DNA from: Thermovibrio guaymasensis
GTDB taxonomy: Bacteria > Aquificota > Aquificia > Desulfurobacteriales > Desulfurobacteriaceae
Direction of reading: 5' to 3'
Assembly: GCF_003633715.1 (NCBI RefSeq)
Contig: NZ_RBIE01000001.1
Location: 62,001-126,000 of the forward strand
DNA: 64,000 nt
Shown here one piece after another: positions 7,399 through 16,847 of the stretch (position 1 is its first letter; every line of letters begins with the position of its first letter). The notes beneath the pieces are model-generated. The model saw nothing but the letters and a program-made list of their open reading frames with translations, was not told where the DNA came from and ran no database searches. A program made the translations under genes and the position numbers.

Positions 7399-8841
7399 AT
7401 GGTTCTACTGAGCATGATACTAATTCCTGTTATAGTTGCACCCTTTGCCTGGTTCCTTGAGAGGGTAAATAGGGATATTCCAAAGTACTTATCCCTTGCC
7501 GTTGGAATTTTCCTTTCCATCTGTACGGCTTACCTGATAGCTAAATATCCAGGTAACGGTTTTGCCTTTAAAGAGTTCTATACCATTTACCCTCCATTTG
7601 ACTTTAACCTACACCTTGCTGTAGATGGAATTTCCCTTCTACTCCTTGGAGTTACCGCTTTCTTGGCGATAACTGTTACCCTTTCATCCTGGCACGTTGA
7701 GAGGCCGGGTGCTTACTTCTTCTTAATTCTTGTTTTCTTGGGGCCTATGGTCGGCGTTTTCTCTTCCCTAAACCTCCTTTGGTTCTTTATCTTCTGGGAA
7801 TTTACTCTAGTTCCTATGTTTTTCCACATAGGTATATGGGGAGCTGAGAACAGAATTTACGCTGCTATGAAATTCTTTATCTACACCCACTTGGCAAGTA
7901 TATTCCTCCTTCTCGGAATCATCGTTCTCTATCTGAACGCCCATACGTTTGAGTTTGAAAAGCTTGTTGGAATAAACCTAGATCCTGGAATTGCAAAGCT
8001 TATCTGGATACTAATGTTTATAGGTTTTGCAGTTAAGATGCCGGTTGTTCCTTTCCACACTTGGCTTCCCGATGCACACGTTCAGGCTCCTTCTCCTATT
8101 TCTGTCTTCCTTGCAGGTCTCCTTCTGAAGATGGGTGCATACGGTCTTTTAAGGTGGGAGATTTTCGTTTTTCCACAGGTGAGCAAGTTCTTCGCTCCGT
8201 TAATGGCAACCCTTGCCGTTTTAACGATATTCTATGCAGGCTTTAGAGCACTTGCTGAGGACCACATTAAGAGAATGGTTGCCTACTCCTCAATTAACCA
8301 TATGGGCTTTGTTCTACTGGCTCTTGCTTCACTAACTGCTGCCGGTATCTCTGCTGCAGTTTATGAGATGCTTGGACACGCTTTAGTAATTTCTCTCCTA
8401 TTTATGGTTGCTGGATATATCCACCATAAAACTCATACCTGGTACATCTCAGAGCTCGGCGGTCTTATGAAGAGAATCCCTCTTTTAATGACTATGTTCG
8501 TTATCGGCGTTCTTGCAGCTGTAGGACTTCCTGGAACTGCAGGCTTTGTAGGAGAGTTTACAGTTATGCTTGCAGCCTTTGATTATTGGGGCTGGATTAT
8601 GATTATCGTACCTTTTGCTAGTGCTCTCTCTGCAGGTTTCTTTATGTGGATGCTCCAGAGAGCAGTTTTTGGTCCTTTAAAGGAGAGCTTGAAGGAGTTA
8701 AAACTTACAGAACTTCCTCTCATTGAAAATATTCCACTGGCGATGTACATAGTTGCCTTTATCTTTGTCGGACTAATTCCTTCAGTCGTTTTTAACCTAT
8801 ATAACCCTGTTGTAAATACTTTTGCACAACTCTTTAAGTAG
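7399..8841 (+). CDS. nuoM: NADH-quinone oxidoreductase subunit M
   Basis: Antiporter-like proton-pumping subunit (480 aa, about 14 helices). It shows FWEFTLVPMFFHIGIWG with the conserved Glu, KMPVVPFHTWLPDAHVQAP and the pumping-helix lysine in AGLLLKMGAYGLL. It starts at an ATG 9 bases after the nuoL stop, behind AGGAGG. Membrane arm order L-M-N is standard. Confidence 0.95.
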   Translation: MVLLSMILIPVIVAPFAWFLERVNRDIPKYLSLAVGIFLSICTAYLIAKYPGNGFAFKEFYTIYPPFDFNLHLAVDGISLLLLGVTAFLAITVTLSSWHVERPGAYFFLILVFLGPMVGVFSSLNLLWFFIFWEFTLVPMFFHIGIWGAENRIYAAMKFFIYTHLASIFLLLGIIVLYLNAHTFEFEKLVGINLDPGIAKLIWILMFIGFAVKMPVVPFHTWLPDAHVQAPSPISVFLAGLLLKMGAYGLLRWEIFVFPQVSKFFAPLMATLAVLTIFYAGFRALAEDHIKRMVAYSSINHMGFVLLALASLTAAGISAAVYEMLGHALVISLLFMVAGYIHHKTHTWYISELGGLMKRIPLLMTMFVIGVLAAVGLPGTAGFVGEFTVMLAAFDYWGWIMIIVPFASALSAGFFMWMLQRAVFGPLKESLKELKLTELPLIENIPLAMYIVAFIFVGLIPSVVFNLYNPVVNTFAQLFK

Positions 8842-8851
8842 GGGGTAACAG

Positions 8852-10264
8852 GTGAATATTAACTTCTTAACGGCAGTTATGCTTTTAACTTTAACTGGGG
8901 CTTTTCTTCCCGTAATTAACAGGTTGTTTAGAATATCCACCCTCCTTGGAGCTGTAATTTCAACCTTTGGCTACTTACTGGCCCTTTTCTTCGTTTTGAT
9001 ATCGGACCAGGGGAGGACCATACTTAACTCGTTCTTTACAACGGATGAAGTTTCTAGACTTATTGGAGTGCTTATCTTAGTGGCGTCTTGGATGTTGATG
9101 CTTGTCGTTTATTGGATTGTCCAGAAGGACAAGTTTGTCAATGAGCTCATTGGATCGGTAATGATTTCAACTGCCGGAGCTCTCCTTTTAATATGCGCTA
9201 ATAACTTCGTTTCCCTTACCATTGCTATGGAACTTATGACTATGCCGACTTACCTTATGGTTCTCTTTTCCTTTGATGAAAAGTCAATTGAAGCTGGTGT
9301 AAAGTACTTCTTTAACGGAGCTCTTGCCGTTGGTTTTATACTCTTTGGAGTCTCAATTCTCTATGGATTGACAGGGGAGTTTACCTTTAGAGCTCTCGTT
9401 GAGAACCTCTTCAGTGATCCCCTCGTGGCCCTTGCAGGAATTTTTATACTTGCAGGGTTTGGCTTTAAAATTACTGCCTTTCCCTTTCACTTCTGGGGAC
9501 CAGACGTTTACGATGGAACCTGTCCAGGAGTTGCTGCCCTTTTAACAGGTATTTCAAAGAGTGCTGCCTTTATAGGTCTTATGAGAGTTGTCTTTGAAGC
9601 AATTCCTGTTGTTGCTCCTCACTTTAGTTTTATCTTTGCCCTTATCGCTGCAGTTACTATGACTGTTGGAAACTTACTTGCCCTTGCCCAAAAGAGGGTT
9701 TCAAGGATCCTTGCTTACTCTTCTGTTGCCCATGCTGGATATACGCTGGTGGCTTTTGCAGCCCTTTCAGTTCCTGTGAGTATTACAGGAATTCTTTACC
9801 ACTCTGCAGCTTACGCCTTTATGAAGACTGCAGCTTTTCTATCCTTTGCCGCTCTCCTCTACATCTGGGGTGCAAGGACGATGGATGACTATAAAGGGCT
9901 CGGTAAAAGGGAACCCATCCTTGCCGCCCTCTTCCTTATTTTCCTCCTTTCCCTTGCAGGGGTTCCTCCTATGGCGGGATTTATAAGTAAGGTATTCGTA
10001 TTTACAGCTGCTGTAGATGCTGGTATGACGTGGCTTGCTCTCTTAGGTCTCCTTAACAGTGCCTTTTCCGTTGCTTACTACATCTGGATTGCAAAGCAGA
10101 TGTACCTGGAGGAGCCAACAATTGAAAAGCCGATTAATGACACAAGTAGGCTATGGGTAGTTATTCCTCTGGCTGTCATGGCCGTTATCTTGATAGTTCT
10201 CGGTATCTATATTAACCCCGTTGTTGATGCATCCCTACACTACGCAGCAAAGGTCGGATTTTAA
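8852..10264 (+). CDS. nuoN: NADH-quinone oxidoreductase subunit N
   Basis: Third antiporter-like pumping subunit (470 aa) and the last gene of the nuo operon. Motifs are AMELMTMPTYLMVL with the conserved Glu and FGFKITAFPFHFWGPDVYDG with the buried Lys and His. The start is GTG at 8852 behind GGGGGTAACAG. A cluster of small inverted repeats follows the stop, which may mark the operon end. With this gene the operon holds A-B-C-D-H-I-J-K-L-M-N and no E, F or G. Confidence 0.94.
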   Translation: MNINFLTAVMLLTLTGAFLPVINRLFRISTLLGAVISTFGYLLALFFVLISDQGRTILNSFFTTDEVSRLIGVLILVASWMLMLVVYWIVQKDKFVNELIGSVMISTAGALLLICANNFVSLTIAMELMTMPTYLMVLFSFDEKSIEAGVKYFFNGALAVGFILFGVSILYGLTGEFTFRALVENLFSDPLVALAGIFILAGFGFKITAFPFHFWGPDVYDGTCPGVAALLTGISKSAAFIGLMRVVFEAIPVVAPHFSFIFALIAAVTMTVGNLLALAQKRVSRILAYSSVAHAGYTLVAFAALSVPVSITGILYHSAAYAFMKTAAFLSFAALLYIWGARTMDDYKGLGKREPILAALFLIFLLSLAGVPPMAGFISKVFVFTAAVDAGMTWLALLGLLNSAFSVAYYIWIAKQMYLEEPTIEKPINDTSRLWVVIPLAVMAVILIVLGIYINPVVDASLHYAAKVGF

Positions 10265-10290
10265 AGGGCTCCCTTTAAGGGAGTTCCCTT
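10263..10290 (+). terminator. Overlapping short inverted repeats after nuoN (possible weak terminator)
   Basis: Three mutually exclusive short stems overlap: AAAGGG/CCCTTT (10263-10276), CTCCC/GGGAG (10269-10283) and AAGGG/CCCTT (10277-10290). None is followed by a clear T run, so intrinsic termination would be weak. The alternation of stems would also suit an attenuation-type switch; that is speculation. Confidence 0.3.
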
Positions 10291-10326
10291 CAGCTATAAT
10301 TTCCCTATTAACAATTCCCTTTAAGG
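10270..10326 (+). repeat. 11-bp direct repeat, second copy overlapping a Shine-Dalgarno
   Basis: TCCCTTTAAGG occurs at 10270-10280 and again at 10316-10326. The second copy provides the AAGGAG ribosome-binding site of the OB/HD nuclease gene starting at 10334. The first copy lies in the inverted-repeat cluster after nuoN. Confidence 0.5.
10295..10300 (+). promoter_or_regulatory. Candidate -10 element for the yhaM-purMN operon
   Basis: A perfect TATAAT lies 33 bases before the GTG start at 10334. No convincing -35 is seen 16-18 bases upstream, where the sequence is the inverted repeat. It may be a real but activator-dependent promoter, or chance. Confidence 0.3.
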
Positions 10327-10333
10327 AGCAGTT

Positions 10334-11323
10334 GTGGATTTGTTAGTTAAAGAACTCTACGAACTTCCCGTTGGAGCTCCATTTTCCGGAACTTACGTCG
10401 TTGAGCATGTTGAGATAAAGAAGCACAGAACCGGAGAGCCCTTCTTAAGGTTAGTCCTTTCGGATAAATCGGGTTCCTTTACTGCCCTTTGGTGGAAGCC
10501 TCCAGCTGATGCAGACCTTACCCAGTTTCAAAAGGGCGATGTGGTTTTCGTGTCCGGGAGGATTGAATACTTTCAAGGAACCCTCCAGCCCAAGTTAACA
10601 GAAATTAAGAAGTTAAAAGAGGGAGACTTTAAGCCCGATAAGTTTATCTGTCAGAGTAGGTACCCTATTGAGGAGCAGTTTGAGGAGCTCCTAAACAAAA
10701 TTGAGACTATAAAGAACCCGTACCTTAAAGTTCTCCTCGAAAAGTTCTTCTACGATGACCAGTTCGTTGAGCTCTTTTTAAGAACTCCTGCTGGAAAGAC
10801 GATACACCACGCCTGTATAGGCGGTCTCCTTGAGCATACTCTCTCAGTCGTTGAAATCTGTGAAACTGTGGCAAAAAGGTTTAAAAGCATTGATAGAGAC
10901 CTATTGATAACTGCTGCAATACTTCACGATATTGGGAAAGTTCGTGAGTACTCCGTTAATGTAACTATTGAGAGGACTGATGAAGGACTGTTACTTGGTC
11001 ACCTGTACATGAGCTGCGAGATGGTTGCCTTTAAGATTTCCGAAATAGATAACTTCCCGGAGGATTTAAAAACTAAACTCCTCCACTGTATTCTGGCCCA
11101 CCACGGTAAGTACGAGCACGGTTCTCCTAAGATGCCTAAGACCCTTGAGGCAGTAACCCTTGCCTATGCAGATGCTCTTGACTCAAGGGTTAAGGGTTTT
11201 GAAGAGTTTATAGAGAAGCAGCTCGGGAATCAGAAGGGGTGGACCCGCCGCCACTTTGCATTTGAAGTTCCAATTTTCTTTGACGGGGAGATAAACTATG
11301 AAGAAGAAGGGACTAACCTATAA
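10334..11323 (+). CDS. OB-fold/HD-domain 3'-5' exoribonuclease, YhaM family
   Basis: The protein (329 aa) has an N-terminal nucleic-acid-binding OB fold (about residues 12-95, with [12 protein letters not shown]) and a metal-dependent HD phosphohydrolase domain. HD ligands are visible as [20 protein letters not shown], the downstream [10 protein letters not shown] and an Asp in YADALD. This architecture is that of YhaM, a 3'-5' exoribonuclease of RNA turnover. The start is GTG at 10334, five bases after AAGGAG. Its 3' end overlaps purM by 26 bases, so the two are probably co-transcribed. The exact substrate is inferred from the family only. Confidence 0.82.
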   Translation: MDLLVKELYELPVGAPFSGTYVVEHVEIKKHRTGEPFLRLVLSDKSGSFTALWWKPPADADLTQFQKGDVVFVSGRIEYFQGTLQPKLTEIKKLKEGDFKPDKFICQSRYPIEEQFEELLNKIETIKNPYLKVLLEKFFYDDQFVELFLRTPAGKTIHHACIGGLLEHTLSVVEICETVAKRFKSIDRDLLITAAILHDIGKVREYSVNVTIERTDEGLLLGHLYMSCEMVAFKISEIDNFPEDLKTKLLHCILAHHGKYEHGSPKMPKTLEAVTLAYADALDSRVKGFEEFIEKQLGNQKGWTRRHFAFEVPIFFDGEINYEEEGTNL

Positions 11324-12335
11324 GGATGCCGGCGTTGATATAGAGGCCGGAGAGAGGCTCGTTGACCTTATTAAACCTTACGCTAAGAAGACTTTTGACA
11401 AGAACGTTCTTGCCGGAATAGGTGGGTTTGGTGCCGGTTACCTCTTACCTAAAGGTTATAAGGAGCCAGTTTTAGTCTCTGGGACGGACGGCGTTGGAAC
11501 GAAGTTGAAAGTTGCCCAGATGGCAAACGTTCACGATACCGTTGGTATTGACCTTGTTGCAATGTGCGTTAACGATATCCTGACTGTTGGAGCAAAGCCC
11601 CTCTTCTTCCTTGATTACTTTGCCACCGGAAAGCTCTCCGTCGAAACTGCTGCAGACGTTATAAGGGGAATCGCAAAAGGTTGCGAGATTGCAGGGTGTT
11701 CCCTTATCGGCGGAGAAACTGCAGAGATGCCCGACTTCTACCCTGAGGGAGAGTATGACCTAGCAGGCTTTGTTGTAGGAATAGTTGATAGGGGTTCTTA
11801 CATAACCGGCCAGGATATAGAAGAGGGAGATGTAATACTTGGCCTTTCTTCAAGCGGAATTCACAGTAACGGCTACTCCTTGGTAAGGAAGCTCTTCTTT
11901 GAAGTCCTCAACTTAAAGGTAGACGACGTTGTTGAGGAGCTTGGAGGTAAAAAGGTTTATGAAGTTCTCCTTGAGCCTACGAGGATTTACGTAAAGAGTA
12001 TCCTCTCACTGATTGATCAAGTTAGGGTTAAAGGTATGGCACACATAACCGGTGGGGGAATTCCGGGTAACCTAGTTAGAGTCCTTCCTGAAGGGGTTAA
12101 GGCGGTTATCGAGAAAGGCTCTTGGGAAATCCTACCAATTTTTAAGTTCATTCAGGAGAAGGGTAACGTTCCTGAAGAGGAGATGTTTAGGACCTTCAAT
12201 ATGGGTGTAGGCTATGCTGTCATAGTTTCGCCTGAGGATGAGGTTAGGGCTAAGGAAATCCTGGAGAGGGCCGGGGAGAAGGTCTATACGATAGGAAGGA
12301 TAGAGAGAGGGGAGAGGGGAGTAGAGATTAGATGA
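11298..12335 (+). CDS. purM: Phosphoribosylformylglycinamidine cyclo-ligase
   Basis: AIR synthetase (345 aa), which closes the imidazole ring in step 5 of purine synthesis. Family motifs include the start of the domain at [36 protein letters not shown], the glycine-rich [10 protein letters not shown] and [11 protein letters not shown]. The ATG lies inside the 3' end of the preceding nuclease gene behind GGGGAG. It overlaps purN by four bases, giving a purM-purN pair. Confidence 0.96.
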   Translation: MKKKGLTYKDAGVDIEAGERLVDLIKPYAKKTFDKNVLAGIGGFGAGYLLPKGYKEPVLVSGTDGVGTKLKVAQMANVHDTVGIDLVAMCVNDILTVGAKPLFFLDYFATGKLSVETAADVIRGIAKGCEIAGCSLIGGETAEMPDFYPEGEYDLAGFVVGIVDRGSYITGQDIEEGDVILGLSSSGIHSNGYSLVRKLFFEVLNLKVDDVVEELGGKKVYEVLLEPTRIYVKSILSLIDQVRVKGMAHITGGGIPGNLVRVLPEGVKAVIEKGSWEILPIFKFIQEKGNVPEEEMFRTFNMGVGYAVIVSPEDEVRAKEILERAGEKVYTIGRIERGERGVEIR

Positions 12336-12982
12336 AGAGAATAGCGATTTTAGCTTCAGGAAGGGGCAGTAACTTTGAGGCTATAGTTAAGGCGGTTAAA
12401 AGCGGTAAGATAGACGCTGAGGTTTCAGTCCTAATTGTTGATAGGAAGAAGATAGGTGCTATAGAGAAGGCCGAGAAGTTAGGGGTTAACTGGCTATTTT
12501 TTGACCCGTCCTCCTTTCCAAGTAGGGAGGAGTACGATAGGAAGATAGTTTCTGTTTTAAGGTACTTAAACGTAGATCTGGTTTGTTTGGCTGGTTATAT
12601 GAAAGTCGTTTCTTCAGTTTTCATAGAGGCTTTTCCAAATAGGATTTTGAACATTCATCCCTCTTTACTTCCCTCGTTTCCAGGTTTAAAACCCCACTGG
12701 CAGGCTATTACTTACGGAGTTAAAATTTCCGGAGCTACAGTTCACATAGTTGATAAGGGAGTAGACACCGGTCCTATAGTTATTCAATGTGTCGTACCAG
12801 TTTCTCCTGAGGATACTCCTGAGACCCTATCTGAGAAAATCCTTAAGTGGGAGCACAGAATCTACCCTCAGGCTGTAAAGTGGTTCGTTGACAGTAGGGT
12901 TAAGGTTGATGGAAGGAAAGTTACTGTTGAAGGAGCCGATTACAGTAAACTCCCCGTAGTTCCAGCCTTAGAGGACTTTTAA
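12332..12982 (+). CDS. purN: Phosphoribosylglycinamide formyltransferase (folate-dependent)
   Basis: Transfers a formyl group from 10-formyltetrahydrofolate to GAR in purine synthesis. N-terminal [15 protein letters not shown] binds the phosphate. The catalytic Asn-His-Asp set appears as [15 protein letters not shown] and the later [10 protein letters not shown]. The 216 aa is normal, with a short C-terminal extension after the WEHRIYP helix. It overlaps the purM stop as ATGA and abuts the next gene. Confidence 0.96.
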   Translation: MKRIAILASGRGSNFEAIVKAVKSGKIDAEVSVLIVDRKKIGAIEKAEKLGVNWLFFDPSSFPSREEYDRKIVSVLRYLNVDLVCLAGYMKVVSSVFIEAFPNRILNIHPSLLPSFPGLKPHWQAITYGVKISGATVHIVDKGVDTGPIVIQCVVPVSPEDTPETLSEKILKWEHRIYPQAVKWFVDSRVKVDGRKVTVEGADYSKLPVVPALEDF

Positions 12983-14185
12983 ATGGAAGTTATAAAATTA
13001 AAAAACGGCTTAAAAGTTCTTATTAAACATGAAAAAGGCTATCCAGTTATTGCAGGCTCTCTTTTCTTCCCTCTAGGCTGTTCTAAGGATAGGGTTGGAG
13101 GAATAACTCTCTTAACCTTGAGAACGGCTTTTAAAGGTTCTTTGAACTACTCTCCTTTAGAATTTTCAAGGATTCAAGAGAGTACTGGCTCTCCCTTCGT
13201 TCCTGACGTTTCCTGTGACTACTCCCTAGTTAAGTTTCAGCTCGTTTCAAAGGGAAGAGAAAGGTACTTTCAACTTTTAGTTGAAACCCTTGAAAAGCCG
13301 GGGTTTAGGGAGGAGAGTTTTCAAGTAGAGAAGTCCTCCTTGATTGCTTCAATTCGCTCAAAGAGAGAGAGCTCCTTTGCCCTTGCCTATGAAGAAGTTA
13401 TGAAGAGGACTTACTCGGGCCACCCTTATTCAAAGTTACCCTACGGAACCGTTGAAAGTGTCTCTTCCCTTGGGCTTGACGATTTAAAGGTTTGGTTTTC
13501 AGAAAACTTCATCCCTGAAGGTTCTATCCTCTCTCTCTGTGGAGAGCTTAAGGGGATAGAGAAGGTATTGGTAGAGTTTGAAGATTTTGAAACTAAACCG
13601 GTTAAACTGAACTACTTTGACTGTCAAATGGCTGAGTCCTCTGAGAGCGTGATAAAGAGAGAAGGTTCTCAGCAGAATTTTATTCTCGTTGCCCTTAATG
13701 CACCTTCTGTAGAGGGTGAGGATTACCCAACCTACAAGCTCCTTAACACAATTTTGGGAGAAGGAATAGGTTCCCTCCTATTTCAGGAGCTCAGGGAAAA
13801 GAGAGGATACGCCTACTCAACCGGTTCTCTTTTTCCTACCAGGAAGAGTAGCGGGAGGTTACTGGTCTACATAGGGACTTCTCCAGATAAGGAGGAGGAA
13901 GTTAAGAGGGAGCTCCACTTCCTTCTTGATAACCTTCCTGAATTTATAACTGATGAAAGGATTAGGAGGGCAAAAGAGTACTTTAAAGGCTCCTATCTCC
14001 TTGACCACGAACTTCGTTCAAAGAGGGCCTGGTACAACGGTTTCTGGGAGGTTCTAGGTAAAGGTTATGGTTACGATAGAGAGTTTGTAGAGAGGGTTCT
14101 TTCAGCAGATAGGGAAGAGCTCCTTAGAGCTGCTGGTGAGCTCTCAAAGAGCCCAAGGTTTACGGTGGTAGTTAAGGATGGGTAG
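12983..14185 (+). CDS. M16-family peptidase-like protein lacking the zinc motif
   Basis: The protein (400 aa) has the two-lobed pitrilysin/M16B fold: N-terminal LKNGLKVLIKHEKGYPV and C-terminal LFQELREKRGYAYSTGS with the Arg-Tyr pair used in substrate binding. The expected HxxEH at the first lobe is replaced by GGITLLTLRTAFKG, so no zinc site is visible. This is the pattern of the non-catalytic partner in heterodimeric M16B proteases, whose active subunit would be encoded elsewhere. No signal peptide is seen. It abuts purN and overlaps the DUF523 gene, so it sits in the same operon without an obvious pathway link. Confidence 0.82.
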   Translation: MEVIKLKNGLKVLIKHEKGYPVIAGSLFFPLGCSKDRVGGITLLTLRTAFKGSLNYSPLEFSRIQESTGSPFVPDVSCDYSLVKFQLVSKGRERYFQLLVETLEKPGFREESFQVEKSSLIASIRSKRESSFALAYEEVMKRTYSGHPYSKLPYGTVESVSSLGLDDLKVWFSENFIPEGSILSLCGELKGIEKVLVEFEDFETKPVKLNYFDCQMAESSESVIKREGSQQNFILVALNAPSVEGEDYPTYKLLNTILGEGIGSLLFQELREKRGYAYSTGSLFPTRKSSGRLLVYIGTSPDKEEEVKRELHFLLDNLPEFITDERIRRAKEYFKGSYLLDHELRSKRAWYNGFWEVLGKGYGYDREFVERVLSADREELLRAAGELSKSPRFTVVVKDG

Positions 14186-14675
14186 GAAAGTTCTCATTGT
14201 AAGTGCCTGCTTAGTTGGGTTTAACTGTAAGTACAACGGAGGTAACAACTCCTGTTCTCTCCTTGAAGAGGCCTTCAGTAAGGGGCTTTTAATTCCCCTT
14301 TGTCCCGAGCAGTTAGGGGGTCTTCCAACTCCAAGGCCTCCCTCTAAGATAACCGATGGCGACGGTTTTTTGGTCCTTGAAGGGAAAGCTAGAGTTCTTA
14401 CTGTTGATGGAACTTGCCTTGACGTCACCGATAACTTCCTAAGGGGGGCTTACGAAACTTTAAGGGCAGCGGAGAAGCTGGGAGAGAGGGTAGTTGCCTG
14501 CGTTTTAAAGGAAAAGAGTCCCTCTTGTGGAGTGAGGAAAATCTATAGGTTTAGTGAAGACTCTCTTAAGGATGGTATGGGAGTAACGGCTGCACTTTTA
14601 AAGTCAAAAGGGTTTAAAATTCTATCTTCAGATGATACAGAAACTATAAAAGAAATCTTAAGGGAGCTTAGATGA
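14178..14675 (+). CDS. DUF523 family protein
   Basis: The protein (165 aa) has the DUF523 N-terminus VSACLVGFNCKYNGG and LCPEQLGGLPTPRPP, and a C-terminal KEKSPSCGV. The conserved cysteines in these motifs are typical of the family and could bind metal or act in redox. No biochemical role is established to my knowledge. The ATG overlaps the preceding M16-like gene by eight bases and its stop overlaps the next gene as ATGA. Confidence 0.85.
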   Translation: MGRKVLIVSACLVGFNCKYNGGNNSCSLLEEAFSKGLLIPLCPEQLGGLPTPRPPSKITDGDGFLVLEGKARVLTVDGTCLDVTDNFLRGAYETLRAAEKLGERVVACVLKEKSPSCGVRKIYRFSEDSLKDGMGVTAALLKSKGFKILSSDDTETIKEILRELR

Positions 14676-15748
14676 GTAGACTTCCAAAACTAAACATAAA
14701 AGGTTTGGTTCCTAAGTACCCGATAATTCAAGGTGGTATGGGAGCAAAGGTCTCTCTCCACAGACTTGCCTCTGCAGTTGCTAACGCAGGAGGAATAGGA
14801 GTAATATCTGCCGTCCTTCTCCACGAGAAGGATCGCTCAAAACCTATGAAAACTACCTGTAAAGGAATTCCCGTTGAGGAAGTCGGTTTAAAACCCTACC
14901 ACTACGCCCACGAACTTGCCCAAGAGATTAAGAAAGCTAAGGAGCTTGCTCCTAATGGGATAATCGGCGTTAACATTATGTACGCCCTTACCCACTTTTA
15001 CGAACTCCTTATGACTGCTATAGATGCAGGGGCAGACCTTATTATTCAAGGTGCAGGTTTTGGAAAGGATGTTTTTAAGATCTGTAATACTTTTGATATG
15101 CCGCTAATTGAGATTGTCTCTACCCCTAAAGGCGCAAAACTCTCAGAGAGATTGGGTGCTGCTGCTGTGATAGTTGAGAGTGGCGAGGCTGGGGGACACC
15201 TTGGAACAATGGAGAGTTTGTGGGACGTTCTCCCGAAGATAGTTGAGTCGGTTAACATTCCCGTAATAGCTGCCGGTGGAATATTTGACGGTAAAGATAT
15301 GGCAAGGGCTTTTGAAATTGGAGCAAAGGGCGTTCAAATTGCAACAAGGTTTATTGCTACTTACGAGTGTGACGTTCATCAGAACTTTAAAGATTACATA
15401 ATTAAGGCAAAGGCTGAGGACTCAATTTACATAAAGAGTCCCGTTGGAATGCCCGCCCATGCGGTTAGGAACCCGTTTACTGAGAGGTTGGAGAGGGAAG
15501 GTAAGATTCCCCATAAGTGTCCCTTCAACTGTCTCAAGACCTGTTCTGGGGAGGATTCAATCTACTGTATAGCTGAGGTTCTCCTTCGCTCGGCCGCCGG
15601 GGATACTGAGAAGGGACTTGTATTCTCTGGAAGTAACGTTGGAAGAGTTAATAGGATGTACTCGGTGAAAGAGTTAATTGAGGAACTTGTTAGAGAGTGT
15701 GAAGAGGAGCTTAAGAGAAAGAACCTAAACTTTGGGGAGGAAGTATGA
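14672..15748 (+). CDS. NAD(P)H-dependent flavin oxidoreductase, nitronate monooxygenase/FabK type
   Basis: A TIM-barrel FMN enzyme (358 aa). The NMO/FabK family is shown by YPIIQGGMGAKVS, NAGGIGVISA, AVIVESGEAGGHLG, VIAAGGIFDGKDMARA and GAKGVQIATRF. It could be a nitronate monooxygenase or a FabK-type enoyl-ACP reductase; the sequence alone does not decide. Odd is a cysteine cluster near residue 285, CPFNCLKTCSGEDSIYC, spaced Cx3Cx3Cx8C, which could bind a metal or cluster. It overlaps its neighbours on both sides, so it is transcribed with them. Confidence 0.82.
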   Translation: MSRLPKLNIKGLVPKYPIIQGGMGAKVSLHRLASAVANAGGIGVISAVLLHEKDRSKPMKTTCKGIPVEEVGLKPYHYAHELAQEIKKAKELAPNGIIGVNIMYALTHFYELLMTAIDAGADLIIQGAGFGKDVFKICNTFDMPLIEIVSTPKGAKLSERLGAAAVIVESGEAGGHLGTMESLWDVLPKIVESVNIPVIAAGGIFDGKDMARAFEIGAKGVQIATRFIATYECDVHQNFKDYIIKAKAEDSIYIKSPVGMPAHAVRNPFTERLEREGKIPHKCPFNCLKTCSGEDSIYCIAEVLLRSAAGDTEKGLVFSGSNVGRVNRMYSVKELIEELVRECEEELKRKNLNFGEEV

Positions 15749-16443
15749 GGAAGCTAATTCTCCTTATTCCTTTGAGCTTAATAGCTTTTAGCTGTGTTCA
15801 AAATCAACCAAACACTAACGTTAGTCAGCTTCAGTCAAAGGTACAGGAGTTAAGCGTAAAGGTTGACTCTACCGATAAGAAAGTTTCCTCTCTAGAGGAG
15901 AGAGTTGCAAAGCTTGAAGATAAGACAGCTGCAAACGAGGAGCAGATCTATCAGATAAAGAAGGACTTGGAGGAGATAAAAAAGACCCTTTCCCAAATAA
16001 CAGTATCCTCTCAACCGTACCCTTCAGGTGAAAAGGGAAAGTCTAAAAGGCAGGCCGTTGTTCAGTACGGTCCTAAGGACCTTTACAGGGAAGCCTTTAA
16101 CGCTATGGAAGCCGGAGATTTTGATAGGGCAAAGGAGCTCTTCCAGCAGCTAGTTAGTCAGTATCCGGATAGTGACCTTGCAGACAACGCCTTCTACTGG
16201 ATAGGGGAAATATACTATTCCCACAACGACTATGAGACTGCAGCAGATTACTTCCAGAGAGTGATTGATAAGTACCCTGAAGGGAATAAAGTTCCTGCTG
16301 CGATGCTTAAACTTGCCCTCTGCTATAAAGGCATGAACGAGATAGACAGGGCAAAGGAGCTCTTAAAAGAGGTAATTGAGAAGTACCCTGGAACTCCCGA
16401 AGCTGGAATAGCGAAGGTGAAACTAATGGAGCTTGAGAGGTAG
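15745..16443 (+). CDS. CpoB/YbgF-like periplasmic TPR lipoprotein
   Basis: The protein (232 aa) begins with a lipoprotein signal ending in LIAFSC (lipid-modified Cys about residue 17). A coiled coil follows (about 29-88) and then TPR units (about 112-230) with repeated YxxAxxxxxxGDFDRAKELFQQL and FYWIGEIYY patterns. This layout matches YbgF/CpoB, which coordinates the Tol-Pal system and peptidoglycan synthesis during division. The Tol genes are not in the window. The start follows GGGGAGGAAGT and overlaps the preceding stop. Confidence 0.8.
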   Translation: MRKLILLIPLSLIAFSCVQNQPNTNVSQLQSKVQELSVKVDSTDKKVSSLEERVAKLEDKTAANEEQIYQIKKDLEEIKKTLSQITVSSQPYPSGEKGKSKRQAVVQYGPKDLYREAFNAMEAGDFDRAKELFQQLVSQYPDSDLADNAFYWIGEIYYSHNDYETAADYFQRVIDKYPEGNKVPAAMLKLALCYKGMNEIDRAKELLKEVIEKYPGTPEAGIAKVKLMELER

Positions 16444-16445
16444 TT

Positions 16446-16847
16446 ATGGAAATTGACGATAGGGCACTAAAGGGACTTGCCTGTAGGGCCGTTGACCTTT
16501 GGCTAAACCTCGAGATAGGTAAGTGTAGGCCGGATAGTAACTACCAGCAGGTTGTGGAGCTCCTAAGGCAAAGGTTTAAGGCTGAAAAACTTAACCCTCT
16601 ACTTTTAACCTTGGGGCTCCTTGAGATGGCCCTTATAGAGGACGCCTTAAAGGGGAAAACGTACATGTCGGATGAGGAGAGGGAGAAGGTTATTCAGGAG
16701 GTGGTTAATTCCCTTGCCGATAACTTTCCCCGGATAGTTGAGGAGATGGAGAAACTCTTAGGAGATATTTCAGATAGAATTAAGGAGTTTAAGCTTTACG
16801 CACAAAAGTACAGAGCGGGAGGAGAACCAGATGTCAAGGAAGGTTAA
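16446..16847 (+). CDS. Hypothetical small helical protein
   Basis: I do not recognise this 133-aa protein. It appears all-helical and soluble, with no signal peptide or membrane segment. It has only two cysteines, near the N-terminus ([15 protein letters not shown]). Charged heptad-like stretches occur at about residues 75-125. It starts two bases after the cpoB-like stop behind GAGAGGT, and its end overlaps the ino1 start, so it is translated as part of the operon. It might support either neighbour; nothing in the sequence decides. Confidence 0.7.
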   Translation: MEIDDRALKGLACRAVDLWLNLEIGKCRPDSNYQQVVELLRQRFKAEKLNPLLLTLGLLEMALIEDALKGKTYMSDEEREKVIQEVVNSLADNFPRIVEEMEKLLGDISDRIKEFKLYAQKYRAGGEPDVKEG

